The translations under genes were made by a program, and so were the position numbers. From contig NC_089492.1 of the NCBI RefSeq assembly GCF_036850765.1, positions 163,864,296-163,928,295 of the forward strand: 64,000 bases of DNA, written 5' to 3'. This DNA is from Saccopteryx bilineata. Lineage: Eukaryota; Chordata; Mammalia; Chiroptera; Emballonuridae. Below the pieces are notes generated by a model. The model was not told the DNA's origin, ran no database searches, and saw only the letters and a program-made list of their open reading frames with translations. Positions 1 through 39,048 of the stretch are shown here, piece after piece; the first letter of the stretch is position 1; every line of letters starts with the position of its first letter.

Positions 1-27
1 AGTGTGCCCTGTCCTGCCTCTTCCTAA

Positions 28-3431
<3,404 letters not shown>

Positions 3432-3525
3432 CGTTGGGGCTCCGGGGACTTTGTGATCAATGGGGAGAGACCTGGGGCTGGCACTACTTATGTGGTCTAA
3501 CCCTGTAGCACAGCAATAACCACCT

Positions 3526-3531
3526 AATAAA
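3526..3531 (+). terminator. PHGDH: PHGDH poly(A) signal AATAAA
   Basis: A canonical AATAAA lies 95 bp past the PHGDH stop, followed by C-rich then GT-rich sequence. It predicts a very short 3' UTR ending near 3545-3560. Confidence 0.85.
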
Positions 3532-4574
3532 ACCCACCCCCAAGCTCCTAGTCTTCCTGTTGTCATTACTGGCAGGAGTCACCAGAGGGCGCCACAGGCA
3601 GCCATGGGGTTGGCTTTGGCTGCAGGAGGCTAGGTGTGTGGAGGAGGATAAGGATAGGCAAACAGCATGACTGGATGTGGGTGCTCCAAAGATGGTAGCC
3701 CTCCTGTCTTTCAGGCTATTCAGAGGCTTTTTTACAGGAGCAAAGCTTGGTATTTCTGGTCCCTTCCACCTGGAACTATATAGACACATTAATAAATATT
3801 CAACAAACATCATATATACCAGCCACTGGGCTAGGTGATTGCCTAAGGGAGGCATTAAAACCCAGACTTCTCCCATAGAAGTCTCTCCATGTGGTGGGAG
3901 GGCCAGCCACCGCAGGTCTGTGTGAATTCTGTGTAGTCCAGGGGGGTAAGCAGTTCACCTGAAGGTGGTATCTCTGAGATGTTTGGGAGGATTTCATGTG
4001 GGCAAGAAAGTGCGAGTGAGACATCGCCCGTGGGGATATTAGGCAACTTTACGAACCCAGCTCAGTACAGGCTGGGTAGTATATTAATTTTTTTTTTAAA
4101 GATGATTTTCATGAAATATGACAATGGCACTTCCTGACCCTAAGGGTGTTACCTGTTGAGGGTTTTCCGTTAGTAGAGAAGGCTGCATCTCTACCTTGTG
4201 CCCAGTAGCTTCTGTTTTTAGACTTTTGCCAGGGCTGAAGCCTGCCTGGCACAGGGCACCTGATTGGCACTGACAGGAGCGAGCCCACCACTGGAGCCTC
4301 CGTGTGGTTGAGCTGGAGGTTGGTGGGAGTGTCACCAGGAACTTCACTACTGTGCTAGCTTCTGCAGTGAGCTCAGGTCTGTTGTGTTGTCACCTTGCAG
4401 CAGATGTGGACGAGGATAGGCCAACGGGAACAGCAAGGTTGGCTTTAAGCAGCTGTGACTCAATGCAGTGTTTATGGGAAGTACCTGAAGCAGATGGTAA
4501 ACCTTTTATTTTTCATTCCCATGCCTTTGAGTAGACATCTCAGTCTCTTGTGGGAGACTGCAAGCTGACAGGGC

Positions 4575-4960
4575 CCTTGCAGTTTAGATTTGGGGGAGAC
4601 AGGTGTAGGGGACTGGCTGTAAGCTGACAGGGTCCTTGCTGCCCATCCCCCCAGCTCACTTGCTTAAATTGCTAAAGGCTAAACTCTTTCCCACTACCTC
4701 TGATTAAGTTGCTAGAGTTAATTTACATGCCCTTCCTCTCACCCTTTGTTTGTTCTGCTGTTGATTGATTTCAGTTCTGCCTAGTGGGGGAATTCCTGTT
4801 TATACCTCAGATGTGTGACTTCGGAAACTTCCTCATTTGCATACGGCTCTGCACTATATAATAAAGCAAACGGTGGGTTTTGGGTTTTGCTTTGCTCTGG
4901 CTAGCTATCAGCCTCCAGATAGTTGCACTGGTCCACAGCAGTCTCTTAATAGAAGCCCTT
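4575..4960 (+). mobile_element. Diverged ERV LTR-like sequence
   Basis: The segment has retroviral LTR layout: GGCTGTAAGCTGACAGGGTC, a CTATATAATAAAG motif combining a TATA-like box and a poly(A) signal near 4855, then a T/G-rich stretch. The GGCTGTAAGCTGACAG part recurs at about 21970 and, weaker, in the LTRs near 47.3 and 50.1 kb. Ends and target duplication were not resolved. Confidence 0.5.
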
Positions 4961-5799
4961 GCACTACAGAACCTGCCTCTTGATCTTGACAGTGTGATAA
5001 TACTCAGCCAGATCTGGATGGGGTGTCCTGACTACCAGATAACCCATCCCCTCCTACTGGAAAGAGACTTACGTGTCATGTGGCATCTGGAAGGGGGATC
5101 ACTCAAGCCTACTAAATGCTAGAAAAACAGGCAGCGTCTTCCCCCAGAGATCTTTAGACAAAGCAGATTCTGTGCGTTAAGGTGGCCAGAACAATTCTGG
5201 AACCAAAATTACTTGAGCATCACAATTATCTTTCTATATGAAGGTGGCATGTCAAAGCATGAGGCAATTTTATCACATTGCCCTGTTTCATGACTGTCTA
5301 TGTAAACTCCCAAATTTAAAAAGGCAAGATTACTTTTAAAACACAGATGGTGCTCCCCAGATGGTACTCCTTTGTGTCCTCTAGTTTATGGCATCTGCCC
5401 TGCCTAACTAGAGTGGAATTCATTCTTGTGTATCTTGACCTTGGCAGGGAAGATCCTGGAACTCAGATTTAGAAACGTGTGTGTGCACACACATGCCCCC
5501 TAGAGACCTGATGTTTTCTCATGGTCAGTGGGCTGGATGGACCATTCTTCACATCTGTTTTACCAAAGCATGTTGAACTTTTGCTTGAGATGAATATAGC
5601 ATGGCTCAATGTCCTATTCTAGTAGTCACTTCATCTTTCTTGCTCTGAGTCACCCTGGGTGACTTTTTGCCCAGAATACAGGCAGTCCTTAGTGTGATAC
5701 GGTGAGAGGGCAATTGGAAGATCATTTCCTCATATGTTGACCTTTTATAGGGAGAGGGCTTAGTTCAGATCCAGCAGGAGTCTGTTATTACTATTATAA

Positions 5800-6545
5800 A
5801 TTTTCCCGCTGATTTGAGAGAAAGAAGCATCACCTTGTTTTTCCACTTAGTTGTTCTTATTAGTTGTACACTCATTGGTTGCTGTTGGGCAGATAAAATA
5901 TATTATGCTCACTTTGTTAAAGATAGTTCTGCCCACGTGGAAGCCCATCGCCCATGTAATAATAATAGTTGCCCTTCTTGCTTGGGATGGGCATGATTAT
6001 GTTAATATGTGTTGGGGGAGGGCTTTTGCGCCAAAAGGTTTTAAAAAGAGATCACGTTGTTTCAGGAGAAAAGTGAGTACATTCTAGGAGGAGCCCATGC
6101 TGTAGGAGAGCAGAGTAAAACCACATGGAGGAGAGGAGAAGCAGCCAAGATGGCAAGTGCTGAAGGAGAAGCCAGTTTGTGCAGAGAGAAGGAGATGGAG
6201 AACAGAGGTGAATAAGACTGGTGAGCTAGAAACCTCAGATTATAGGAAACTCAGATGAGTCAGTGCTTTGGGAGCCCTGAATCAAAAAGGAAGTGTTTTT
6301 CCACTGTGTGTATTTCTTACCCGCTGAGTGCAAGCTAAGATTAAAGGTGATGGCTCACCAATTCTTGATTCTGTTATTTCATTGTCTGTCCGAATCAAAT
6401 GCGAACCTGCACGGGCCAGGCGGCTGTGATGGTGGCTGTGGCTACTGGCTTTACAGTTGCTTCTCATCTGTGCCCTGACTAGGGATCAAACCCACAACCT
6501 TGGTGCACTGGGACAGCACTCGATCCACTGAGCCACTTGGCTAGG
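5800..6545 (-). repeat. tRNA-SINE split by a solo LTR
   Basis: The minus-strand SINE runs 5800-5882 and resumes at 6456-6545, ending at GCCACTTGGCTAGGTC, the complement of its 5' head. Removing the LTR and one target copy restores the SINE phrase CTCATTGGTTGCTTCTC. Confidence 0.8.
5883..6455 (+). mobile_element. Solo ERV LTR, 'type 2', 573 bp
   Basis: It starts TGTTGGGCAGATAAAATATA and ends GGCTTTACA. It is flanked by a perfect 5-bp duplication GTTGC at 5878-5882 and 6456-6460. No internal retroviral sequence adjoins it. The 3' half (AGAAACC, GATTAAAG, GTGTGTATTTCTT) is shared with the LTRs at 47-50 kb. Confidence 0.85.
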
Positions 6546-6561
6546 TCCAGGAGTCAGTCTT

Positions 6562-6930
6562 TTTTCCACCTTATTTATGTATTTGTTTGTTTAATGAGAG
6601 GAGGGGAGGCAGAGACAGACTCCCATATGCTCCCCAACCAGGATCTACCTGGCAAGCCCACTAGGGGGCAATGTTCTTGCTCTGTTGCAAGGAGCCATTT
6701 TTTAGCACATGAGGTGGAGGCTATGGAGCCATCCTCAGTGCCTGGGGCAAACTCACTCCAATTGAGCCGTGGCTGCAGGAGGGGAGAAGAGAGAGAGAGA
6801 GAGAGAAGTGAGAGGGAAAGGAGTGGAGAAGCAGATGGGTGCTTCTCCTGTGTGCTCTGATTAGGAATCGAACCTGGGACATCCACATGCTGGGCCCACA
6901 CTCTACCACTGAGCCAGCCAGCCCCAGCCC
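6562..6930 (-). repeat. Long tRNA-derived bat SINE
   Basis: The minus-strand SINE has its head at the high end and a T-rich tail complement near 6562. Flanks CAGGAGTCAGTCTTTT and CAGGAGTTAGTTTT are a slightly diverged target duplication. Confidence 0.85.
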
Positions 6931-8329
6931 CAGGAGTTAGTTTTAATGAGGTGGATCCCAGAGCTACCAGATGAAGGCCTAGGGCTGACTGTCAAAGTCA
7001 GTGGATAAGGGCAGTTGAATGGGTGAGATCCTCTCTCTGTAATGGTGGCAATGACCAGCACCATCCTGAGTGCCCTGAGTTGAACCAGGGCTGCTTCTCA
7101 GCAGGTGTACAGGCGTATGGGCAGCATCCAGTCAACTGATCAGCACCCTGATATCCTCATTATTAAATATCTTTAACATCATCCTTGTGTTTTGTCCAAA
7201 TGACTAAGTGGAGATATCACGTGCTATGGAAGGTCCTGGTTGCTGAGGCCCAAGGACGCAGTTGTAGCATACAGAGCTCCCAGTAAACTGAACAGCAGGC
7301 AAGTTCCGGAGTCTAAGCTTAAGAACTCAGGTGAACATGGGCTTTTCTCCCGTGACTGCAGACACTTAGGAGATCTCCGGAAAGGCATGTATTGTACTGC
7401 CAGAGAGGCCAGCTAGACTGAGGGCTGCACAGCTTGCCGAAGGGTCGCAGGGGTAGCACAGAGGGGCTGTTAAGGGGCAGCCACAGTTGGTGTAATTGAG
7501 CCAGCAGCTGGGGAGGGCCTGGGCAGGGAGTGGGCTGATGCTGGATCAGCTGCTCAGATTGGGGTTTAAGTCTGATTTTCTGCTTGTCTGTTGGGACATG
7601 GACAGCCCTGGACAAAGAGCAAAGTGGGCGGACCCACCATCTCATTCCCACATGTCCAATGCCCCATTATCACCAGCCCCCACCTCCAGCCAGCCCTGCT
7701 CCCCACCAATGGATACATTCTCTCCTCCTAAGTGCCCCTTTACATTGGGGTGGCTGAAGAAACTTTCTCAAAGGAAATGAATGACAACTCCGTGTCCTCC
7801 CAGTCCCCACCCCCCTGAACCATTGCTAGTTTATAAGAGGATCTTGGAGAAAGCAGTGCCCTAACCCAAGGGGACAAACAACCCTTTAATGGAAAAATGT
7901 CCTGCTAGGTATCAAAAGTGTTTTTCTGGCTGGAGAAGCCAAGAATGTAACCTGTAACCTATTAACCTCTGCCCTGTGTTTATTTGTTCAGATGACACTG
8001 GCAAAGACCAGGGAGCTTTGATCTACAAGTCCTCTCTGTCATCTCTGGGCCCTCTCTGCTAGCTGTCCTCTGTGGGGCGTCTTTAGATCAGGGCGCCAAA
8101 GCTGTGTGACCGCCTCTGTTTGCCCCTCCTCCAACTCTGGAGGCGATTGAGGGGAGCATTCAGCAGCTGTATTGTCGTGGGGGTGGGTGCCTGGTCATGT
8201 TGGGGCGGGGGGACTCAGAGCCAGAAGCCAGGGGGAGCCAAGAGGTTTGGCCAGTTCTCTGCAGGGCAGCTGGTGCATTTTTCATGTTCTGGAGGAATTG
8301 TTTCTTCCTTTTCTTTTTTGAGCATTTAA

Positions 8330-8530
8330 TTTTATTTTCTTATTTGTGATTTTTGTTTTAAGTGCACAACTGGGGCCTGGTTGCCTCTCTTGCCTTTTAC
8401 TTTGAGAGGTGTGTGTGTGTGTGTGTATTTCTTGTGTACAGCATTATAATTTGACATCTACAAAGTCATCACCCCCCCCCAAAGTCTAATTATTATCCAG
8501 TGCCATAAATTGACCCCCCTTCTCTATCTT
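8330..8530 (-). repeat. L1 3'-end fragment (antisense)
   Basis: The phrase GTGTACAGCATTATAATTTG followed by a C-rich AAAGTC block resembles the complement of a mammalian L1 3' UTR. A short GT repeat lies at about 8408-8428. Confidence 0.5.
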
Positions 8531-10092
8531 TTTAATGGTGTTATATTAGCTTAGTACCAGGTATACATTTAGAAATTCACAGAAAACCTAAAGAAAGAGT
8601 AAACATGTAACAGCACAGAAATTTAACAATAACAATAAAAACAAAGCTATAACAAATGATAGACAAGTTATCTGGATCTTGTAGACAACTGATCTGCCAC
8701 ATTTCTGGAAGTCAGGAGCAGGCCTTCTCTCCGCCTCTCTTTTTTTCACAAAGGGCCCCTGGCCCACAATGTCTCAAGCTCACAACAGCAACTGCAGCAG
8801 GAAAAAGCATGAAGGACCCACTGAGGGTGGCCGTCACGCTACAGAACAGGGCGTATGGGGCTAGTGTGTCCAATCCAATCTATATACCAGCTAAGAGTGG
8901 GCTGTTGGTTGTCTTTTTAATATGATTCGTGGGCAATAGCTCTGCTAGTGTTCCCAGGAAGCACTCCATGGAGCTGTAGAATTTAAAGAAACAATGAAAG
9001 GACAGTCAATCAGGAGTCTCACTCTGGGCATCCCCTCCCCCAGTAACTGCTTCTCACCTGAGGCAGGGCTGTGCACAGGGGCTCTTCTAACTGCACCCTG
9101 AAGTCTGGGGTACTCCACTGTCCCCTCACCCAGCTCCAAGCCCTGACATCTGAGGGACCTATGCCCGATGCCAGGGGAGCCAAGGCTGGGACACTAGCTG
9201 AGTCCCCAGGACAGCCTTGGAGGGGAGCAGGTCGGGAAGGCCAGGCAGTGCAGAGACCTGTAGAGTGCAGCAGAGCGCTGCACTGACCTAAAGTCCCTAT
9301 TTCAGCTAAAATCTCAGTGCAGGTTCATTCCCACGTGAGTTCTGGGCTTTAGACCAGTCCGGGAGCCCAGCTTCTCCCTGCACAGATACAATGCTGCCTC
9401 AGCGCTGCTAGGAGCTTGTTGGCCAAGAGCAGGAGGGTCTGGACACTGAAACTCCAAAATTCATCCTCTCTCTCTCTGCCACATACCTTGAAAAGCCCAA
9501 ATTTCTCCCGTTCTCCCTCCCTCCCCTGCCCCTCCTCCTGATGACTTAAACTAGCTTTACACATTTAATAGCACCCTCTTTGCTACTGACTTTATCTTAG
9601 GAACCATATTTCAAACAAATAAACAACTCTTGGTTGTATCTGAGTCTGGTGCACCTGCTTACTGAGCCTGCCTTCTCAACCACACCTGTAGCACCTGGCC
9701 CCTGACATCCAGTTGGTCAGCAGCCCAGTACCTGACTGGCTGGGAGTGAACTGAGCCCCACCCACCCTCCAGCCTATGGTTTTCCTGCTTTATTTCAGCA
9801 TCCCCTTCATCCGTGGACTTCTCCCTCCTGCCCCACACCCTGTCTGTGGCAAACCTTTTTTAGTCTTACCCCTTCATCTACCAAAGGAAAAGAAACAAAA
9901 AACCCAGAAAAATACAAAGGAATTATTTGGACATGAGACTATTTACTGAGATGTATGGGTTGTAAAAGGAATTGCTTCTCACTCTTCTGCTTATCTTAAT
10001 AACTTAGATATAAACTGAAAGCAGATATCTGGGTCCATGAACTATAAGATTCTAATTCCAAATACTTAATTCTCCTTTAAAAAGTATCTTAG

Positions 10093-10431
10093 GCCTGACC
10101 AGGCGGTGGCACAGTGAATAGAGCGTCGGACTGGGATGCCGAGGACCCAGGTTCAAGACCCCGAGGTCGTCAGCTTCAGCGCGGGCTCATCTGGTTTGAG
10201 CAAAGCTCACTAGCTTGGACCCAAGGTCTCTGGCTCAAGCAAGGGATTACTCGGTCTGCTGAAGGCCCACGGTCAAGGCACATATGAGAAAGCAATCAAT
10301 GAACAACCAAAGTGTCGCAATGCGTGTGCATTGAAAAACTGATTAATGCTTCTCATCTCTCCGTTCCTGTCTGTCTGTCCCTGTTTATCCCTCTCTCTGA
10401 CTCTTTCTCTTTGTCTGTAAAAACAAAAACA
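10093..10431 (+). repeat. SINE beginning GCCTGACCAGG
   Basis: It has the head GCCTGACCAGGCGGTGGCAC, the B-box-like GGTTCAAGACC, and a CAAAAAC-rich tail. It is flanked by AAAAAGTATCTTAG at 10079 and 10432. A second SINE starts at the end of the right-hand copy. Confidence 0.9.
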
Positions 10432-10445
10432 AAAAAGTATCTTAG

Positions 10446-11345
10446 GCCCTGGCCGGTGGCTCAGTTGATAGAGCGTTGGCCAGGCGTATGAACATCCCAC
10501 ATTTGATTCCTGTTCAAGGCACATAGAAGAAACGAACATCTGCTTCTCTTTCCTACCCTCTTCCCCTCCTGCAGCCAGTGGTTCAATTGTAGTGGTGGGA
10601 TTCAAATAATTTAACAACCAGTTCTCTGCCCTAATGACCATTTTCAGTATAAAAAATGATATACTGAAAGGTAGTTTATTATTTCATACATTTAATACTT
10701 AAATAACAAAAGAGGTACACAAAACTAGATTATGTTATAAGAGTTTTAAAATATTAATGAAAAATATTAAATGATATCTGACAAAAAACAATGGAACTGT
10801 TATATTTCCATATTGCTTCTTGATTGGCATCCTCACTTCCTACTGAAGTAGCAAACGCGAGCGAATTAAAATGGAGTATTTTATCACGGGTATATAATGA
10901 GTTTTATGAAGTGAATAAATAAATATTACATAGTTCTATTGAACTTTTTTCACCTATGGATGGGATGAACATTACTACGGGTACGTAGGATATGTTGTTG
11001 TGCAGATGAACATAAAAAAAGAGTAAGGAATGTAAATTTGTGATCTCCACATTGGGCAGCTGTCTAGGAGCCCACCCTAGAGAGAACCCTGATTACAGTG
11101 CCATTTTAACTGGTTTGCAAATTCAACAATAAATTAGGTATGGGTTCTGCTGAACTGGTGCAAACAGGCTGAATCCCACCACAGCTCATTTGGTTTGAGT
11201 GTGGCCCCAGGTGCTGAGGATAGCTCTGTTGGAGCTCTTTGGCCTCAGGTGCTAAAGATAGCTCGGCCCCAGGTTTCCAGGCAGATCCCAGTCGGGGTGC
11301 ATGTGGGAGTCTGCCTCACTGTCTCCCCTCCTTTCACCTTCAAAA
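10446..11345 (+). repeat. tRNA-SINE split by a hAT MITE
   Basis: The head GGCCCTGGCCGG... to about 10589 and the tail from 11185 (GTTTGAGTGTGGCCCCAGGTG) form one SINE. A third partial copy of the AAAGTATCTTA target motif follows the tail. Confidence 0.8.
10590..11184. mobile_element. Nonautonomous hAT-like DNA transposon
   Basis: The terminal inverted repeats read (C/T)AGTGGTGGGATTC at the left and its complement GAATCCCACCACAG at the right. They are flanked by 8-bp sequences TTCAATTG and CTCATTTG, 6 of 8 matching, as expected for a diverged hAT target duplication. The interior is AT-rich with no coding potential. Confidence 0.65.
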
Positions 11346-11841
11346 AAAGGTATCTTAAAGAATTCTCCTGTTTCTCCTTGGGCCCCAATCCTCTTCCATT
11401 AAACTCTCCTCTCTTTAAGATCCTGTTTCTTTATCAGTCTGTCCCCACCAGACTGCTGTGCATATTTTCTGAAGTTATTTATTTTTATTATTGATCTCAC
11501 CCCTTTGGGGTAATGAGTTCCATAGGTTCAAGGTCACAGCCTGCTTCCCCTTATGGGTGCTAAGTTTGTTTTATCAAGCTCCTAGGAGAGCTTCCTATCA
11601 TGAACAGATCAGATAAATAAGTTGGTTCTTTTATTCACATTCAAGATTTAAGAACATGCTTCCTCTCCTGCTATTGGCTTTCCAGGGAAAAGAGCTCTAA
11701 GTGTTTTACCTGGTGTTCATGGTACAAACTCCCCACCTCTTATCATTTCAGGGGCTACAAACCCTCTTGGGCCTAGTTACACAATCAGAACTGCATCTGT
11801 TTCCCAGAGGAAAATCTTTATGCAGCCAACCCTGAAAAATT

Positions 11842-11849
11842 TCACTCAC
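11842..11849 (-). promoter_or_regulatory. HMGCS2: Splice donor just after HMGCS2 stop
   Basis: On the gene strand the stop is followed within about 6 bases by GTG|GTGAGTGA, a near-consensus donor. It implies the rest of the 3' UTR is on a separate downstream exon that I could not place. Being under 50 nt from the stop, it should not trigger nonsense-mediated decay. Confidence 0.6.
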
Positions 11850-11854
11850 CACCT

Positions 11855-35472
<23,618 letters not shown>

Positions 35473-35544
35473 TTTCTGAGGACAAGTAGAAAGCCAGAAG
35501 CTTATAGGCAGTCCTTGGGAGAGGCCCTGCAGCGCCCAGTCGGG

Positions 35545-35551
35545 CTTTATA
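35545..35551 (-). promoter_or_regulatory. HMGCS2: HMGCS2 TATA box
   Basis: TATAAAG on the gene strand lies 73 bp upstream of the ATG. It predicts initiation near 35515-35522 and a 5' UTR of about 45 nt. Confidence 0.75.
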
Positions 35552-35603
35552 CAGCCCCCAGATTCCTGCCCCAGGAGGCCACGCCCCTGCTTACTAAGGC
35601 TTA

Positions 35604-35620
35604 AACTGGGGCAAAGGTTT
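35604..35620 (+). promoter_or_regulatory. HMGCS2: PPAR response element (DR1) of HMGCS2
   Basis: The plus-strand site reads AACT-GGGGCA-A-AGGTTT: two hexamers spaced by one A, with the AACT 5' extension favoured by PPAR/RXR. It sits 53-69 bp upstream of the TATA box. Distance and sequence match the known rat HMGCS2 element at about -104/-92 (11 of 13 bases by my recall). Fasting induction through PPAR-alpha is inferred. Confidence 0.7.
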
Positions 35621-35893
35621 TGCTCAGAACATAGGCGAGTCAAAGAAAAAACATCTCTCCAACATGTACATAGTCGTCCTGCTCCTGGGCATGTGCAAGA
35701 ATGGGTGGCTCTGACTCCTCCTTCTCGGGCCCCTGTGGCAGCCTGTGCACGCCAGACTACCTCAGGAGGCTGCGATGTTCCTGGTAACACATCCTATGAT
35801 GATTGCCTGGCCTGTCTCGGACCCCAGCCCCTCCTCTGAGCTACTCTCACTTGGTGGTCCAGAGTGCTCTCTGTGGAGCTGGCTGTTATTATT

Positions 35894-36274
35894 ATTTTTT
35901 TTTTATTTTTTTAAAAAATTTTCCGACGCTGGAAATGGGGTGGCAGTCAGACAGACTCCCGCATGCGCCCGACCGGGATCCACCCGTCATGCCCACCAGG
36001 GGGCAATGCTTTGCCCCTCTGGGGCGTCGCTCTGTTGCGTCCAGAGCCATTCTAGCGCCTGAGGCAGAGGCCACAGAGCCATCCTCAGCGCCCGGGCCAT
36101 CCTTGCTCCAATGGAGCCTCGGCTGCGGGAGGGGAAGAGAGAGACAGAGAGGAAGGAGAGGGGGAGGGGTGGAGAAGCAAATGGGCGCCTCTCCTGTGTG
36201 CCCTGGCCGGGAATCGAACCCGGGACTCCTGCACACCAGGCCGACGCTCTACCGCTGAGCCAACCGGCCAGGGC
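35894..36274 (-). repeat. Long tRNA-SINE (antisense)
   Basis: A perfect 15-bp duplication CTGGCTGTTATTATT lies at 35879 and 36275. It lies about 0.4 kb upstream of the HMGCS2 start and is near-consensus, so it is a young addition next to the promoter. Confidence 0.92.
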
Positions 36275-37104
36275 CTGGCTGTTATTATTTTAATGTATTA
36301 AGCATAATAAGAAAAATATTTCAAAACCCAAAGGAATGAATCTTTTAATAGTAGCCCTTTAAGTAGTTGGGAGTGGTAATTGGCAGAGGCAGATCAGAAA
36401 GGGTATGGAGCCTGCTGTATTTCTCCTGTCTTGACAACCTTTATGGTTGTCTAGCTCTACACAATTTCCAAGTGGAACACAGTAATTGCGACAATACAAT
36501 TGATTTCAGGGAAGTAGGAGAGGGGTGGGGTGGGGGAGGGGTATAACGTTGATGGATGGAGACTTGCCTTGGAGGTGTGAGCCACCATACGGAGTAAGGA
36601 GATGGCTGTAAAACTGTGCACCTGAAACCTGTACCGTGAGTGGAGGCTGGGGATGTAGCTGTGTCTTTTGACTCCAGTTTCCAATCTTTCCACTTTTCTC
36701 AATAAAAAGGTTCCCGTCATCTGAGTTTCCAGTGATTCTCTCTCCAGCCTCTTGCACGGCACTTCTGTCTTTTATGAGGGTCTTGTACTCATAAAAGTCT
36801 CTCAGGTAAGCTCATCTAATATAACCCGTAGAGGGCAGGGAGAAGAGTCCGAGCAATTCTTGTCGAAGGGGAGACAGCAGTGACTATGTTTTCCTTAAGA
36901 CAGAAAACTAGGTGCCCCCAGAAGTCCAAGTCTCCTAGGGTCGCCACCGTCTTTTGAGTCTCCCTTCCATCCATCCTATGCCTCACTGCTCCTACCCAGT
37001 CTCCCACCATGCTGTTACCCCATGCTCTTTCACTGAGCCTTTTGCAAAATTTTGCTATCCCAAACTTTATTTCTTTATTTCCAATCCCTTCTCTAAAAAA
37101 ATAA

Positions 37105-37497
37105 AGATGGGCCCTGGCCAGTTGGCTCCATGGTAGAGCGTTGGCCTGGTGTGCAGCGTCCCGGGTTCGATTCCCGGCCAGGGCACACAGGAGAGGCACC
37201 CATCTGCTTCTCCACCCCTCCCCTTCTCCTTCCTCTCTGTCTCTCTCTTCCTCTCCCGCAGCCAAGGCTCCATTGGAGCAAAGTTGGCCCGGGCGCTGAG
37301 GATGGCTCTGTGGCCTCTGCCTCAGGCGCTAGAATGGTTTTGATTGCGGCAGAGTGACACCCCAGATGGGCAGAGCATCGCCCCCTGGTGGGCGTGCCGG
37401 GTAGATCCCAGTCGGGCACATATGGGAGTCTGTCTGACTGCCTTCCCGTTTCCAACTTCAGAAAAAAAAGATAAATAAATAAATAAAAAATAAAAAA
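37105..37497 (+). repeat. Long tRNA-SINE
   Basis: It is complete from GGCCCTGGCCAGTTGGC to an AAATAAATAAATAAA tail. It lies in the same sense as, and opposite to, the copy at 35.9 kb, giving an inverted SINE pair upstream of HMGCS2. Confidence 0.88.
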
Positions 37498-38536
37498 TAA
37501 AAATGCTCTGTCTCAAACTGTAGCCTTCAGATAGTGGTTGGGCTCTTCACCTCCCCCACAGTATTCACCCGCTGGGCACCCAAGTTCTTCAGCTCAGCAC
37601 AAGGCATAGGTCCTCTGCTCTGCATGGATACTTGCTTTGCATTGTACAAAAATACTTCTGTATTTTTTGTCTCCCTCTTCTCAAAAGCCCCCTCTTTTCA
37701 AGCTCATGCAACAATTCAGTTTGGGCCATCCTATGCCCCTCGCTCTATCAGTCAACCAACACTCTTGCTCCACTCCCCTCGTTCCTAAGGTTGAAGCATA
37801 TGGACCGCTGCCTTCCTCTCCACCATCAACCCTCTCAACATTCTTGGAGGTGTGAGTTTCCACCTAGGTAATTCACTCCCCACCCCCGGCCCCTCACTTA
37901 TGTCCCTACTTCCATGATCTGTCCGCATGATCTCAGCCTCCCACTCCACAGTTGTTCTCTCAACCTTATCATTACAGTATCTTTACCACCTCCAAAATTT
38001 TAATATCAGTCCGTTTTCTAACAACCTCTATATTCCCAGCTCACTTTCAAAATGCCCCACCTTTTTCTCCCACTAGGACTCCAGTGACTTTGCCACTTGT
38101 TTACCATTTCTCATACCCAGGACATCATTCTTTACTTAGTTCAGATTACTCCTAGTGCATTACCATCGAAAATCTTTCACACACACCTGGCCAGGAACTC
38201 TGCCGGACTAGCCAAACAAGCCTTCAGTGTTGGCTAAACCCACCCTACACTCTGCTTGTGTCTGAGCAGCCAAACATGGCTGAAGGAAAACACACCACTG
38301 TGCTGACTGACTCACTTTACTTTACAACCACACACCTCAAGTGGACCCTTAGCACAGCCTTTCTATTCCCTGCATTTTCCTAGTCTATTCTTCTCCCAGT
38401 CCCAAGAGAGCTCGTCACACCTTCTCTTCTGCCTTCAGGTCCTCTTCTCGGCTCATTCTCAGCTGATTTCTTTGACTTTGTTTTTAGTATATGTGCTGCG
38501 GAAACAAGCACTTTGACTTTGTTTTTAAAGATTTTT

Positions 38537-39048
38537 TTTTTAACTTTTTTTTTTTTTTTACAGGGACAGAGAGAGTCAGAGAGAGGGATAGATAGGGACG
38601 GAGAGATGAGAAGCATCAATCATTAGTTTTTCATTGCGACACCTTAGTTGTTCATTGATTGCTTTCTCATATGTGCCTTGACTGCGGGCCTTCAGCAGAT
38701 CGAGTGACCCCTTGCTTGAGCCAGCCACCTTGGGTCTAAGCTGGTGAGCTTTTGCTCAAACCAGATGAGCCCGCACTCAAGCTAGCGACCTCAGGGTCTT
38801 GAACCTGGGTCCTTCCGCATCCCAGTCCACTGTGCCACTGCCTGGTCAGGCTTAAAGATTTTATTTATTGATTTTTTATTATTATTATTTTTTTTTTAGA
38901 GAGAGGAGAGAAACGGGGTGGGGGAGGAGCGAGGAGGCATCAACTTACTTCTTGCATGTGCCCTGACCAGGCAAGCCCAGGGTTTTGAGCCAGTGACCTC
39001 AGCATTCCAGGTGGACGCTTTATCCACTGTACCACCACAGGTCAGGTT
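38537..39048 (-). repeat. Two SINEs in tandem (antisense)
   Basis: A GCCTGACC-type copy (to about 38850) directly abuts a shorter SINE whose head complement is ACCACCACAGGTCAGG near 39048. Confidence 0.8.

Larger units (their letters stand above)
3560..11850. other. PHGDH-HMGCS2 convergent interval
   Basis: No coding exon was recognised here. It holds LTR and SINE insertions (entered separately). It also holds apparently single-copy stretches, roughly 6.94-8.3, 8.55-10.08 and 11.35-11.85 kb. The HMGCS2 3' untranslated exon should lie in this interval. Short open frames here sit in repeats or lack family resemblance. Confidence 0.6.
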
